Below are positions 51,386-60,023 of a DNA stretch of 64,000 nucleotides, piece after piece. Origin of the DNA: an uncultured Saprospiraceae bacterium (lineage in GTDB: Bacteria; Bacteroidota; Bacteroidia; Chitinophagales; Saprospiraceae). Under the pieces are notes generated by a model, which saw only the letters and a list, made by a program, of their open reading frames with translations, did no database searches and was not told the DNA's origin. Within the stretch, counting starts at the first letter, position 1; every line of letters begins with the position of its first letter. The stretch covers positions 1-64,000 of the forward strand of contig CALIAU010000005.1 in the NCBI GenBank assembly GCA_938045585.1, read 5' to 3'. The translations under genes were made by a program, and so were the position numbers.

Positions 51386-53365
51386 CTATCTACCTGATTT
51401 TACAAATTTGAATGTCTCCATGGTTGTTTCAGATGCGTAACGGATATAGTAGTAACCTGGTATCAGATGTTGAATGCTAATTTCAATAGTGTACTCCCCT
51501 TTTACGATATCTAATTTAGGTAGTTGAATCGGGATGACTGCTCCTTTCAAATCCATCAACTCTATATGAATTTTCTTTTCGCCTTCGCGTATGCTGAAAG
51601 TAAGATTGATTTTATCTACTGCTGGATTAGGGAATACGTTCATACGTACTCGTTCTTCTCTTGCAGTTTTTTCTATGAGCTGAATTTCGTTTTTCTTTTC
51701 TTTGATTCTAGTGTAGTTGACATCTTCTGTGGATAGTGCATGTGCGTTTGCTTGGGTGAAGACTGCCATGGAGGAATTGTTGTTGCTTCCGCAATCTAGT
51801 GGGTAGATTCTTACGTTAGAGCCACAGGGTGCTAGGAATCCGGGTTTGAGGTCAACATAATCGCAGGCTGCAATTTCTGTAAATGGCTGTTCAAGAGACA
51901 CACCATCTTCCAAAATTCCAGATTCATAGATTGGAATCATAATATCAACCTCGTTCTCGGGTTCTCCACCTGCATCATAGCATCCAGGAGTGCCTTCGGC
52001 ATTAAATTCATTATTCACAAGACTTAAGCTTCCAGCAAAAGACCCAAACGTGTTCGTTACCACGGCATCATCAGCTCCTAACCATTGTTTAAGTATACTA
52101 GAAAATACATCACGATAATCTTTGTGATTGTCCGCAGTTACATTTGGTGCATCTTGGCCATCAATTTGGCTTTCAAAACTTTCATTCGTATTAAAAATAG
52201 GATTACCACTTACCCCAGCAATAATCTTATCTGGATGACCAAATACAAACATAGGTGCCAATGTTCCATGGTCTGTCCCAGATTCATTCTCTTGAATTTT
52301 CCTACCAAACTCCGAAAATGTTACGATTAAGGCTCTATCTAATAAGCCCATCTTATCCAAGTCTTCCATAAAATTATGTACTGATTCGGAAAGATGGTTT
52401 AGAAGGATTTGATGTCGAGAAAGCTGATTGTCGTGTGTATCAAAATCTCCCAGTTCAGTTAAAAATATTTTCGTTTTACAACCACCATTAACTAATTTTG
52501 CTATTGTTTTTAATTGCACTCCAAGATCATGATTCCCTGAATAATCGACACTATTTTTACCCTTATTAAATACTTCTGTTATTCTCTGTCCATACACGTT
52601 AGATTGCGTATCTAAGGTCTGCATAAAACCAACACGATCTGCACAAGTCCCCATAGAAAGCTCATCACTACTTATACCTAACTTAGATAGATTTGCATAA
52701 AATTCTTCGTTTTGGCCATCAATATCAATTGTAGTTTTAGATGATAGATTTATTGCAGCTAAGTTATTCGTATTTGTATTAAATCCGAGGGATTGTGAAG
52801 TACTTCTTAACTGAATACCTAAAGGGTCTGGCATAAATGCACTTGGAGCTCCAACACTATCTGTAAATGTGTTTTCTAAATATCTTGCCATCCAACCTTG
52901 CTGTATGTTTTGGTTTTCAGTTGAGCTACCATCTCCACCTGTCAACCATAGATCCGTTGCTTTAAAGTGGGATCGATTCATTACAGGATACCCTACGGAC
53001 TGTATAATATTTACTGCGCCCTGTTCACACAAAGTATGTATCTTTTCCATTTGTGGATGCAAATTAATGCCCTGGTAAGCATCTTGATTGCATGTCAATA
53101 ATGTTCCTTCTGGAAAAACATTTGGTCTGTAGGTCTCATATAAATTTTCGCCGCCATTGTCATAGTATTCAGGTTTTATAACAGTATTAAATCCGTCATT
53201 TCCACCTACCAATTGTATAATGACTATAAACCTGTCTCTAATTGTTGTACAATCAAGCGAATTAAACAATGATGAAGTGGTAAAGGTGTTGACCATAGTC
53301 TTGTTCAACATAAAAGGAGCTGAAACTATTGGCGCTGATAATTTAAAGAATTCTCTTCTTTTCAT
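51386..53365 (-). CDS. DUF1501 protein with Tat-like signal and T9SS domain
   Basis: This 659-residue protein starts MKRREFFKLSAPIVSAPFML, with a twin-arginine motif RREFFK ahead of a hydrophobic stretch. The DUF1501 body (sulfatase-like fold) has VIIQLVGGNDGFNTVI, MNRSHFKATDLWLTG, FDTHDNQLSRH and VTFSEFGRKIQENESGTDHG, with Asp/His metal-site candidates. The last 75 residues are a T9SS type A domain (MNVFPNPAVDKINLTFS, IPGYYYIRYASE). DUF1501 and DUF1800 proteins are commonly encoded together, as here. Tat export followed by T9SS would imply a folded or cofactor-bearing cargo, but this is only suggested by motifs. Confidence 0.9.
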   Translation of the reverse strand: MKRREFFKLSAPIVSAPFMLNKTMVNTFTTSSLFNSLDCTTIRDRFIVIIQLVGGNDGFNTVIKPEYYDNGGENLYETYRPNVFPEGTLLTCNQDAYQGINLHPQMEKIHTLCEQGAVNIIQSVGYPVMNRSHFKATDLWLTGGDGSSTENQNIQQGWMARYLENTFTDSVGAPSAFMPDPLGIQLRSTSQSLGFNTNTNNLAAINLSSKTTIDIDGQNEEFYANLSKLGISSDELSMGTCADRVGFMQTLDTQSNVYGQRITEVFNKGKNSVDYSGNHDLGVQLKTIAKLVNGGCKTKIFLTELGDFDTHDNQLSRHQILLNHLSESVHNFMEDLDKMGLLDRALIVTFSEFGRKIQENESGTDHGTLAPMFVFGHPDKIIAGVSGNPIFNTNESFESQIDGQDAPNVTADNHKDYRDVFSSILKQWLGADDAVVTNTFGSFAGSLSLVNNEFNAEGTPGCYDAGGEPENEVDIMIPIYESGILEDGVSLEQPFTEIAACDYVDLKPGFLAPCGSNVRIYPLDCGSNNNSSMAVFTQANAHALSTEDVNYTRIKEKKNEIQLIEKTAREERVRMNVFPNPAVDKINLTFSIREGEKKIHIELMDLKGAVIPIQLPKLDIVKGEYTIEISIQHLIPGYYYIRYASETTMETFKFVKSGR

Positions 53366-53402
53366 AGTTATATGCTTATGAATCTTTCAAGTTAAGATTC
53401 GA

Positions 53403-55148
53403 TTATTTTAATTGAAATTCATGCGCAGTTAAAACTGCTTTTACTAGGGCATCTGAATGGCTTTTTACGATAAGTTTATTTGCATCAGAATTATTTGAAA
53501 TGTAAGTACTCCAAATGGAAGTCCAATGACTCTCATGCTGTTGGCTTGTACCGCCAATAAACTGAGTTTTTATTATATTAAATCTAGCAAGCGTAGGTTC
53601 TTGTGGAAATAAATAGTCAACTAATTGGTGTATTACTTCATTAGCATCACTCACATCAATGTCAGAAGTACCATCTTGATCCTCATCCAGCAATGCTAAC
53701 TGTTCCAAATAAGCTACAGTATCTATTTCTGTGTGTAAATCTGCATTCCATACAATTAATCGTTCAGCGATATCAAATCTTGCACGTAAAGTTCCAGGTG
53801 AATACCAATTTTTATCCAATCGTGGCTCTTGATAATAAGCTGGGTATCCAGCAACACTGTTAGGTGAAAACAATTTCATACCTGCATTCTTACCCATGTG
53901 GCTTATCAAGAAAGAGCCAAAAAAGAAGTAATGATTTTTTGCATCTTCAACTGTAGGTTGCTCATAAATAGCAGGCATCTCTGCGTTAAAAAAATTCATT
54001 GCTTCTGCAAGGAGTTCTATTGGCGACTTAATTATATTTCCGCCTCCAGAATCGTAAGCACATTGACTATAAAAATGAATACTTTTTAGAAGCTTCTTAA
54101 TCGTACTAATGAAATCATATTTATTTGCCTCCAAATCATTAGCCAGTGCGGCTATGAGTTGTCCAACTACCCCATCAGTTTGATCTTCTTCATCTTCTTC
54201 TGTACTAACGTAAAACCTATAAATTTTCTTAGCAAAATTTTCGGCAGTAGCTCTTTGTGCGAATACCATTTCAATGAATTCATCTAATTCATCAAACATA
54301 TCAGCTTTATCAATAATTTGACTATTAAATTTTTCACTGAACTGTTTTGGACCAGTTGTGTGTAAAGCAGGATCACCTATACCTCTAGGAATACCCGTTT
54401 CACTGTCAATATTCCCAGAGTTTCTACCATCTGGATGCAAAGTAAAACCCGAAAATATTTTAGCTGCCATGTTAACATCAACTTCAGTATAGTTTGTGTA
54501 CTCTCCTTCAATTTCCTGCTCACCTCTTCCTATCGTAAAAAGTTCTAAAAATTCTCTTGCAAAATTTTCATTTAAATCATACTTCGTATTAGCTGTATTA
54601 TTTAGATATCCTAGCATTAAATTATCTAAGGTGATCTTCTTTGCTACTTTTTTTAATGAGACTATTTCATAATCTGGATCATCTAAATCTTGCGCTTGGC
54701 ATAACCAGTTTAACAAACGTAAATGATCAAATAGATAACTGGAAACATGATGAGGAAAAGGAAGACTTACACCATCAAAGCCTGTTGTAAATGTTGTATG
54801 TAAAAAAAAAGCGGTTTTATGACGTGCCGTATGATCAGAGAATGCATTATTAAACCACCAGGTTGCCACATACTCTCTTCTAATACTTTCTTGACTATAA
54901 AGGTCTTCATCTAATGGAATCCAATCAATTACTTTTGAAGGAGAGTTTATATTAAGATGATCTACTGGCCTCTCAATATCAAGAGGTGGAGATGGTTGGT
55001 CAAATAAAATATCCACTGCATCTGCAGCTGACATACCAGTTAATTCATCCACTTTCTCCTTAGTGAATCTAAATGAAGATCTCCTCAATAAATGTGCTGC
55101 TAACTTTTTGGTTAAGGGTTCATTTTCATCTCTTTCTGTTAAGTCCAT
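53403..55148 (-). CDS. DUF1800 domain protein
   Basis: This 581-residue protein matches DUF1800: AAHLLRRSSFRFTKEKVDEL near the start, YVATWWFNNAFSDHTARHKT, FAREFLELFTIGRGE (the FARELLELFTLG-like motif of the family), and KIFSGFTLHPDGRNSGNID. No signal peptide is evident at the ATG, as for some members; an unrecognised export route is possible. It immediately precedes the DUF1501 gene (37 bp), the usual pair. Biochemical role is not established. Confidence 0.9.
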   Translation of the reverse strand: MDLTERDENEPLTKKLAAHLLRRSSFRFTKEKVDELTGMSAADAVDILFDQPSPPLDIERPVDHLNINSPSKVIDWIPLDEDLYSQESIRREYVATWWFNNAFSDHTARHKTAFFLHTTFTTGFDGVSLPFPHHVSSYLFDHLRLLNWLCQAQDLDDPDYEIVSLKKVAKKITLDNLMLGYLNNTANTKYDLNENFAREFLELFTIGRGEQEIEGEYTNYTEVDVNMAAKIFSGFTLHPDGRNSGNIDSETGIPRGIGDPALHTTGPKQFSEKFNSQIIDKADMFDELDEFIEMVFAQRATAENFAKKIYRFYVSTEEDEEDQTDGVVGQLIAALANDLEANKYDFISTIKKLLKSIHFYSQCAYDSGGGNIIKSPIELLAEAMNFFNAEMPAIYEQPTVEDAKNHYFFFGSFLISHMGKNAGMKLFSPNSVAGYPAYYQEPRLDKNWYSPGTLRARFDIAERLIVWNADLHTEIDTVAYLEQLALLDEDQDGTSDIDVSDANEVIHQLVDYLFPQEPTLARFNIIKTQFIGGTSQQHESHWTSIWSTYISNNSDANKLIVKSHSDALVKAVLTAHEFQLK

Positions 55149-55169
55149 TTTTTGATATTTAGCAGTTAA

Positions 55170-56111
55170 CTATTTATTTTTTAACGTCTCTACCTCCCCT
55201 TTCAACTCTAAGACATACAATGTTAATTCCTCAATCTTCTTGAGCAAAATTGTATTCATCTCTCCTACATCAATGCCTCCTTGCTCTTTGACCTGTTCAC
55301 TAGAAGGCACATCTGGTAAGTGTTTGTTCTCTTTGATAAAGTTTTGGAGTTCGTCTAAGGGTAAAAGCGAATAATCTGTTTCAAATACGTAATCTGGCCA
55401 CCAATCATCAAAGAGTTGTACTCTTACCTCCTCTGTAATCACTTTCCCCTTAATAGCCATGACGTAATCGTCAGGAACAGTATTTGTATTAATTCCTATT
55501 TGATCAGTGGAAAAATCACCATAGATAAGTGGGTTATCAGTGCTAGAGTTGTCAATATATAATTTATCATCCCCAGCCTCATTAAATCCTGCTTTAAACC
55601 CAAGAAACACATTGCCACTTCCTAAATTGTTTTTACCTGATTCATATCCTAGAAAAGTATTATCCCTTCCAACTACATTTACTCTACCCGCTTTAGCTCC
55701 TACAAAAGTGTTGTTACTTTCTAAGTTTTCAAATCCAGACGCATGACCAATACACAAATTAAATCCTCCTGTGATATTCCTTCTTCCTGCGTCATTACCA
55801 AGATAGGTATTATAAGAACCTGTAGTATTTAAAAATCCTGCAGCATTACCTGCAAATACATTGCGCTGCCCAGTTGTATTATTCGCTCCTGGGAAAGCCC
55901 CTAAAAAAGTATTACGATTTCCTGTAGTATTAAGTTTCCCAGAACTATGCCCAAGAAATGTATTGTTTACTTGAGTATTGATTTCCCCTGCTTTAAAACC
56001 TATGAAGGTAGACTGGCTACCTGTCTGTCCAGCATCTTCACCATAAGTAGTCTGCCCAGACACTACACTTAAACACACCATACACATAACAAACGCATAA
56101 ATAATTTTCAT
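55170..56111 (-). CDS. Secreted adhesin/tail-fibre-like protein with NTFLG repeats
   Basis: This 313-residue protein has a signal peptide (about 1-19, ending SGQ). From 28 to about 190 it carries repeats of about 14-16 residues of the form NTFLGxxxGxxNTTGxxN (for example GKLNTTGNRNTFLGAFPGA), a beta-helical head like trimeric autotransporter and tail-fibre stalks. The end has FETDYSLLPLDELQNFIKEN, HLPDVPSSEQV and a coiled coil (LLKKIEELTLYVLELKGEVE), fitting a trimeric chaperone-like C-terminus. It has no T9SS domain. It precedes the DUF1800 gene by 21 bp. Confidence 0.78.
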   Translation of the reverse strand: MKIIYAFVMCMVCLSVVSGQTTYGEDAGQTGSQSTFIGFKAGEINTQVNNTFLGHSSGKLNTTGNRNTFLGAFPGANNTTGQRNVFAGNAAGFLNTTGSYNTYLGNDAGRRNITGGFNLCIGHASGFENLESNNTFVGAKAGRVNVVGRDNTFLGYESGKNNLGSGNVFLGFKAGFNEAGDDKLYIDNSSTDNPLIYGDFSTDQIGINTNTVPDDYVMAIKGKVITEEVRVQLFDDWWPDYVFETDYSLLPLDELQNFIKENKHLPDVPSSEQVKEQGGIDVGEMNTILLKKIEELTLYVLELKGEVETLKNK

Positions 56112-56273
56112 TGATTAACTCTTTTAATTAATAATATGTGAACATCTAACAAGGATATAATCTAGCTGTAGTCCATGTGTGACATTTTCTTATTATTTAT
56201 TTTTAGAGAATTCCTACAGAAATAATCGATATATAATTATTTGTATTACGTACTTTTACCCAGAGTACTATTC

Positions 56274-56654
56274 ATGTTGACAAAAATTACACACGGCCTA
56301 ATTGCAATTTGCTTTTTAGCATTTGCTGTTTTACAATTAAATGATCCAGATCCTATTATCTGGATAGTCATCTATTGTTGCATAGCCCTCCTAGCTCTTT
56401 TAAAACTCTTCAAGTTTTCCAATGCCCTCTTTACGCGTATTATATTCTTGGCTGTATTCTTATACTGGATAACGTATATTCCTGATTTTATCGAATGGGC
56501 AAGAGGTGGCTTTATTTCAATAACGGGTAGTATGGAAGCCAGTACGCCACTCATAGAAAATGTGCGCGAGTTTGGTGGACTTTCTATTGCACTTTGTACA
56601 GTCCTCTTTTACTTTCTGCAAAGCTTTAAAACTCCTTTCTGGAAGCGGAAATAA
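56274..56654 (+). CDS. TMEM220-family membrane protein
   Basis: This 126-residue protein has four hydrophobic helices (about 5-22, 30-48, 55-75, 98-117). LNDPDPIIWIVIY near residue 24 and DFIEWARGG near 74 match the TMEM220 family; function unknown. I chose the ATG at 56274 because the in-frame TTG upstream would add 11 residues without family support. It is divergent from the adhesin-like gene and convergent with the peroxidase gene. Confidence 0.8.
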   Translation: MLTKITHGLIAICFLAFAVLQLNDPDPIIWIVIYCCIALLALLKLFKFSNALFTRIIFLAVFLYWITYIPDFIEWARGGFISITGSMEASTPLIENVREFGGLSIALCTVLFYFLQSFKTPFWKRK

Positions 56655-56681
56655 AAAAAGCATCCTATTTCTAGAATGCTT
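56653..56681 (-). terminator. Terminator of the di-heme peroxidase gene
   Basis: AAGCAT (56658-56663) pairs with ATGCTT (56676-56681), plus an inner C-G pair. On the minus strand it is followed by a T-run, and it lies 28 bp past the stop at 56709. Confidence 0.55.
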
Positions 56682-56708
56682 CCCTTAACTATATATATCA
56701 AAAATAAA

Positions 56709-58133
56709 TTAATTAACTATCAACTTTTGAGTCTGGCGTCTATCCCCCTGTATGATTTCTAGAATATAAATGCCGGCATTAAATTGTGTTTTATTAAATG
56801 CATAGGTATTAGTAGAAAAATTATCATGTTTGATAAGACGTCCGTTTGAATTGTAAATATTTATAGACGTTAACTTTCCTAAAGAATTATCAAATTCAAG
56901 AATAGACTGCTCACTAAATGGATTCGGTTTTATTACAAGATCATCAAAGCTATTCCCCGGAATAGTAGGCGCATTCCCAAACGGGTCTGACCATCTCTCG
57001 TTCGTCAAAAAGGAGTCATCCGTCAGGGTTTTCATAAAGCTAACTAAGGCTGCCTTCTCTTCGTCACCAAAGCCAAAACCTCCATCTGGAATAAAAAATT
57101 CCCAGCCATTTGCAACTACCTCATCCGAATAGAAATCTACTACCTCCTCTAGACTTGCAAATCTTCCATCATGCATATAGGGCGCTGTCAATTCAATATT
57201 TCTAAGAGAGGGTAATTTAAAAAGATTAGAAAAATTCTCGTCCCACTCTCCTGCCCCATGGTCATTGGGGTCTTCAGGTAAACCATTATTAAAAAGGAAG
57301 GGCATCATCTCAAGTGTAGTGAATTTTTCATTCGTCGGAAAATCAATAAAGAAGTCTGTGTGTCTGCCTTGTACGTGACACATCGAACAGTTTATCGCAA
57401 ACAGTTCCTGTCCAAATTTCTCCTCAGAAGTAAAACCTTCAAAACCAGACTCCGCCTCTTTGTCGAATCTAGAATTAAAAGTAGTCATAGAACTAATAAA
57501 ATTCACCAAGGCATCCACGACGCGTTCTTCATTTATTTCTTGGTCTCCGTAAGCATTCTCAAATAACTCGGGGTAATAATTTGTCAATCCTAACTTCAAT
57601 GCAATGTCATTCATATTTGCACCTATCTCATTTTCGTCAGTAAGTGGCAATACTATCATTTCATGCAAATCCGTTTGGCTCATGTCCCAAAAGAATCGAT
57701 CATTGTTTGTCCAGGCAATATCGTTCAGTTGCATCGAATTTCTTCTTGTAGGTGCGCTGATACCCTCACTAAATTGTTTGTTCTCGGCAAACGATAGACT
57801 TTGGCGATGGCAATTTGCACAGGAGATATTTTCTAAGGCTGATAATTTTTTATCATAAAAAAGTACACGACCAAGTGTGGCTTTGTCATTGTCTAATAAA
57901 TCAAAGGCAAGGGAATCTACTCCTGCAGACCTATAGCCTGAATCATCATTAAATATGTCCTCGGAAAGTAAATGCTCCGGAAACTTTACATCATCGTAAC
58001 TGAAAGCTACTTCTGGTAAAACTGGTTCCTCATTTACTACTGTAAAAATGAAGCTATTCGTATGCATTTTAAAATTACTCAAAAAGAGTACACAAAGCCC
58101 AAGTGCAGAAAAGCATAGTAGTTTATTCCTCAT
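56709..58133 (-). CDS. Di-heme cytochrome c peroxidase/MauG-family protein with T9SS domain
   Basis: This 474-residue protein has a hydrophobic N-terminus (about 6-20). Two c-type heme sites, CANCHRQSLSF (near 106) and CSMCHVQGRHTDF (near 249), mark the bacterial di-heme peroxidase/MauG family; LPSLRNIELTAPYMHDGRFA is the typical distal segment. The last 75 residues are a T9SS type A sorting domain (IKPNPFSEQSILEFD, AGIYILEIIQGD). A heme-bearing T9SS cargo would have to pass the outer membrane folded with its hemes. It ends in a terminator. Substrate unknown; hydrogen peroxide reduction or protein oxidation are both possible. Confidence 0.9.
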   Translation of the reverse strand: MRNKLLCFSALGLCVLFLSNFKMHTNSFIFTVVNEEPVLPEVAFSYDDVKFPEHLLSEDIFNDDSGYRSAGVDSLAFDLLDNDKATLGRVLFYDKKLSALENISCANCHRQSLSFAENKQFSEGISAPTRRNSMQLNDIAWTNNDRFFWDMSQTDLHEMIVLPLTDENEIGANMNDIALKLGLTNYYPELFENAYGDQEINEERVVDALVNFISSMTTFNSRFDKEAESGFEGFTSEEKFGQELFAINCSMCHVQGRHTDFFIDFPTNEKFTTLEMMPFLFNNGLPEDPNDHGAGEWDENFSNLFKLPSLRNIELTAPYMHDGRFASLEEVVDFYSDEVVANGWEFFIPDGGFGFGDEEKAALVSFMKTLTDDSFLTNERWSDPFGNAPTIPGNSFDDLVIKPNPFSEQSILEFDNSLGKLTSINIYNSNGRLIKHDNFSTNTYAFNKTQFNAGIYILEIIQGDRRQTQKLIVN

Positions 58134-58295
58134 CGCGTTTGATTTTGCTTTTAGAAGTTAGTACATCTCTGTTATATATATCCCTTAAAAGGCCTATGTG
58201 TTGCTTAGCAAGACACATTTTGTCCTAAAACCTTGAAAATGAGATAGATTTATAGCAAAATCTACGATATCAATAAAATATGTTGGGGTTTTTAT

Positions 58296-58390
58296 GAATA
58301 CTGGGCGTGCCCCTTACTACGTGCGGGTCGGAGTATTCCAGCCTGCCTGCTTATGCACATAGGCAGGGTTCGCTGTTCGCTCAGTCCTAT
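58296..58390 (+). repeat. Dispersed intergenic repeat, copy E
   Basis: GAATACTGGGCGTGCCCC, spacer, GGGTCGGAG, then a CCTGCCT/AGGCAGG hairpin (58341-58367), then GTTCGCTGTTCGCTCAGTCC. It matches copy D at both ends; the hairpin is inserted between. The 58134-58523 gap (390 bp) also holds the hairpin at 58412-58435 and CAAGATATCTTGACT near 58497; no gene is supported. Confidence 0.7.
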
Positions 58391-58411
58391 GTACCTTGCC
58401 TTCCATGTTCC

Positions 58412-58460
58412 CTGCCTGCGTGCGCAAGCAGGTAGGCTCACGCAGGCAGGCTCACGCGGG
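58412..58460. repeat. Palindromic CCTGC-type repeat
   Basis: CTGCCTGCGTGCGCAAGCAG (from 58412) forms a hairpin identical to the one near 26416. It is followed by two degenerate GGCTCACGC units separated by GCAGGCA. Confidence 0.6.
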
Positions 58461-58523
58461 CAGCAAACTAAACACTCTCTTTTATCTGATAATAAGCAAG
58501 ATATCTTGACTAGGTCTCCCAGC

Positions 58524-59963
58524 CTAAAACTCCGCACTCCCCGGATACCTAGGAAATGGTATTACGTCTCTGATATTGGACATACCAGTAATAAACATAA
58601 CAAGGCGCTCAAAACCTAAACCAAAGCCTGCATGTGGGCATGAACCAAAACGGCGCGTATCTAGGAACCATTGCATCTCATCTAGGGGAATATCCATTTC
58701 TTCCATACGCTTGGTCAACTTGTCTAGGCGCTCTTCTCTTTGCGAACCACCTACCATTTCACCAATTCCTGGAAACAGTATATCCATGGCAGCAACCGTC
58801 TTATCATCGTCATTCATACGCATGTAAAAAGCCTTAATCTCTTTTGGATAACCCGTAAGAATCACTGGTTTCTTAAAATGCTTTTCTACTAAGTAGCGTT
58901 CGTGCTCACTCTGTAGATCAGCACCAAAGCCTTCTATCGGAAACTGGAATTTCCCTTTTTTATTTGGTTTGGAATTCTTTAGAATTTGAATTGCCTCAGT
59001 ATATGTTAATCGTTCAAATTCTTGTACCACACAGAACTCTAACTTTTCCATAAGAGGCATAGGAGATCGTTCTGCAGCAGGCTTTTGCTTTTCTTCGTTC
59101 TCTAAGCGCTGTTGCAAAAACTCAATGTCTTCTTTGAAGTTGTCCATGCAGTATTTGATCACATACTTTAGCATGTCTTCCGCTAAGTCCATGTTATCAT
59201 CAATATCTGCAAAAGCCACCTCTGGCTCTATCATCCAAAACTCTGCAAGATGTCTGGATGTATTGGAATTCTCTGCTCTAAAGGTTGGACCAAAGGTATA
59301 TACCTGTGACAAAGACAGGGCTGCTAACTCAGCCTGCAACTGACCAGAAACAGTCAGATGGGTTTTCTTTCCGAAGAAGTCTTTTTTATAATTTACTCCA
59401 TCCCCCTCTGCTTCTTTTTCTACCTGTTCCAAATTCATTGTTGTTACCTGGAACATCTCTCCTGCTCCCTCCGCATCCGATCCGGTAATAATAGGTGAAT
59501 GGATATAAAAGTAGCCTCTGTCATTAAAGAACTTATGAATGCTATAAGCTATGGCATGTCTTAATCTAAAGACAGCACCAAAGGTGTTCGTTCTAAATCG
59601 CAGATGGGCTATTTCTCTCAGAAATTCCAATGAATGCTTTTTAGGTTGTAATGGATACTTGTCTGGATCAGAATCTCCAAACACCTCTACGCTGTCAGCA
59701 ACAAGTTCTACTGTCTGTCCTCTACCCTGCGACTCTACCACTGTACCTGTAGCCGAAATCGCAGCACCAGTAGCGATGCGCTTTAGCAAGGCCTCATCCA
59801 TTGTTTCTCTATCCACAACCACTTGAAGGGTTTTAAGCGTGGAGCCATCATTTAGAGCAATAAACTGATTATTTCTAAACGTTCTTACCCAGCCCATTAC
59901 GGTTGCTTGATAATCTTTCTTGTCTGATCCCAATACTGTAGAGATCTTTGTTCTTTTCTGCAT
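58524..59963 (-). CDS. asnS: Asparaginyl-tRNA synthetase
   Basis: This class II aminoacyl-tRNA synthetase charges tRNA-Asn. The N-terminal OB-fold begins [20 protein letters not shown]. Class II motifs include [38 protein letters not shown] (motif 2), and the C-terminal motif 3 [20 protein letters not shown]. From the ATG at 59961-59963 the protein has 479 residues. Two in-frame ATGs lie upstream, at 59978 and 59969, but a perfect TAnnTTTG box on the minus strand at 59976-59983 would place transcription start near 59970, so 59963 is preferred. Confidence 0.96.
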   Translation of the reverse strand: MQKRTKISTVLGSDKKDYQATVMGWVRTFRNNQFIALNDGSTLKTLQVVVDRETMDEALLKRIATGAAISATGTVVESQGRGQTVELVADSVEVFGDSDPDKYPLQPKKHSLEFLREIAHLRFRTNTFGAVFRLRHAIAYSIHKFFNDRGYFYIHSPIITGSDAEGAGEMFQVTTMNLEQVEKEAEGDGVNYKKDFFGKKTHLTVSGQLQAELAALSLSQVYTFGPTFRAENSNTSRHLAEFWMIEPEVAFADIDDNMDLAEDMLKYVIKYCMDNFKEDIEFLQQRLENEEKQKPAAERSPMPLMEKLEFCVVQEFERLTYTEAIQILKNSKPNKKGKFQFPIEGFGADLQSEHERYLVEKHFKKPVILTGYPKEIKAFYMRMNDDDKTVAAMDILFPGIGEMVGGSQREERLDKLTKRMEEMDIPLDEMQWFLDTRRFGSCPHAGFGLGFERLVMFITGMSNIRDVIPFPRYPGSAEF

Positions 59964-59975
59964 TGTCATAAGCGA

Positions 59976-59983
59976 CAAAGGTA
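59976..59983 (-). promoter_or_regulatory. -7 promoter box of asnS
   Basis: The minus strand reads TACCTTTG, matching TAnnTTTG. It overlaps the most upstream ATG of the frame, so that ATG cannot be used from this promoter. Confidence 0.5.
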
Positions 59984-60023
59984 GAAAATATTGTGATTAT
60001 TAGGCGGACTAGTTTTCTCTAAT

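Noticed and set aside
58292-58619. Open frames on both strands across repeat copy E
   Set aside because: They translate the palindromic repeats and have no conserved features.
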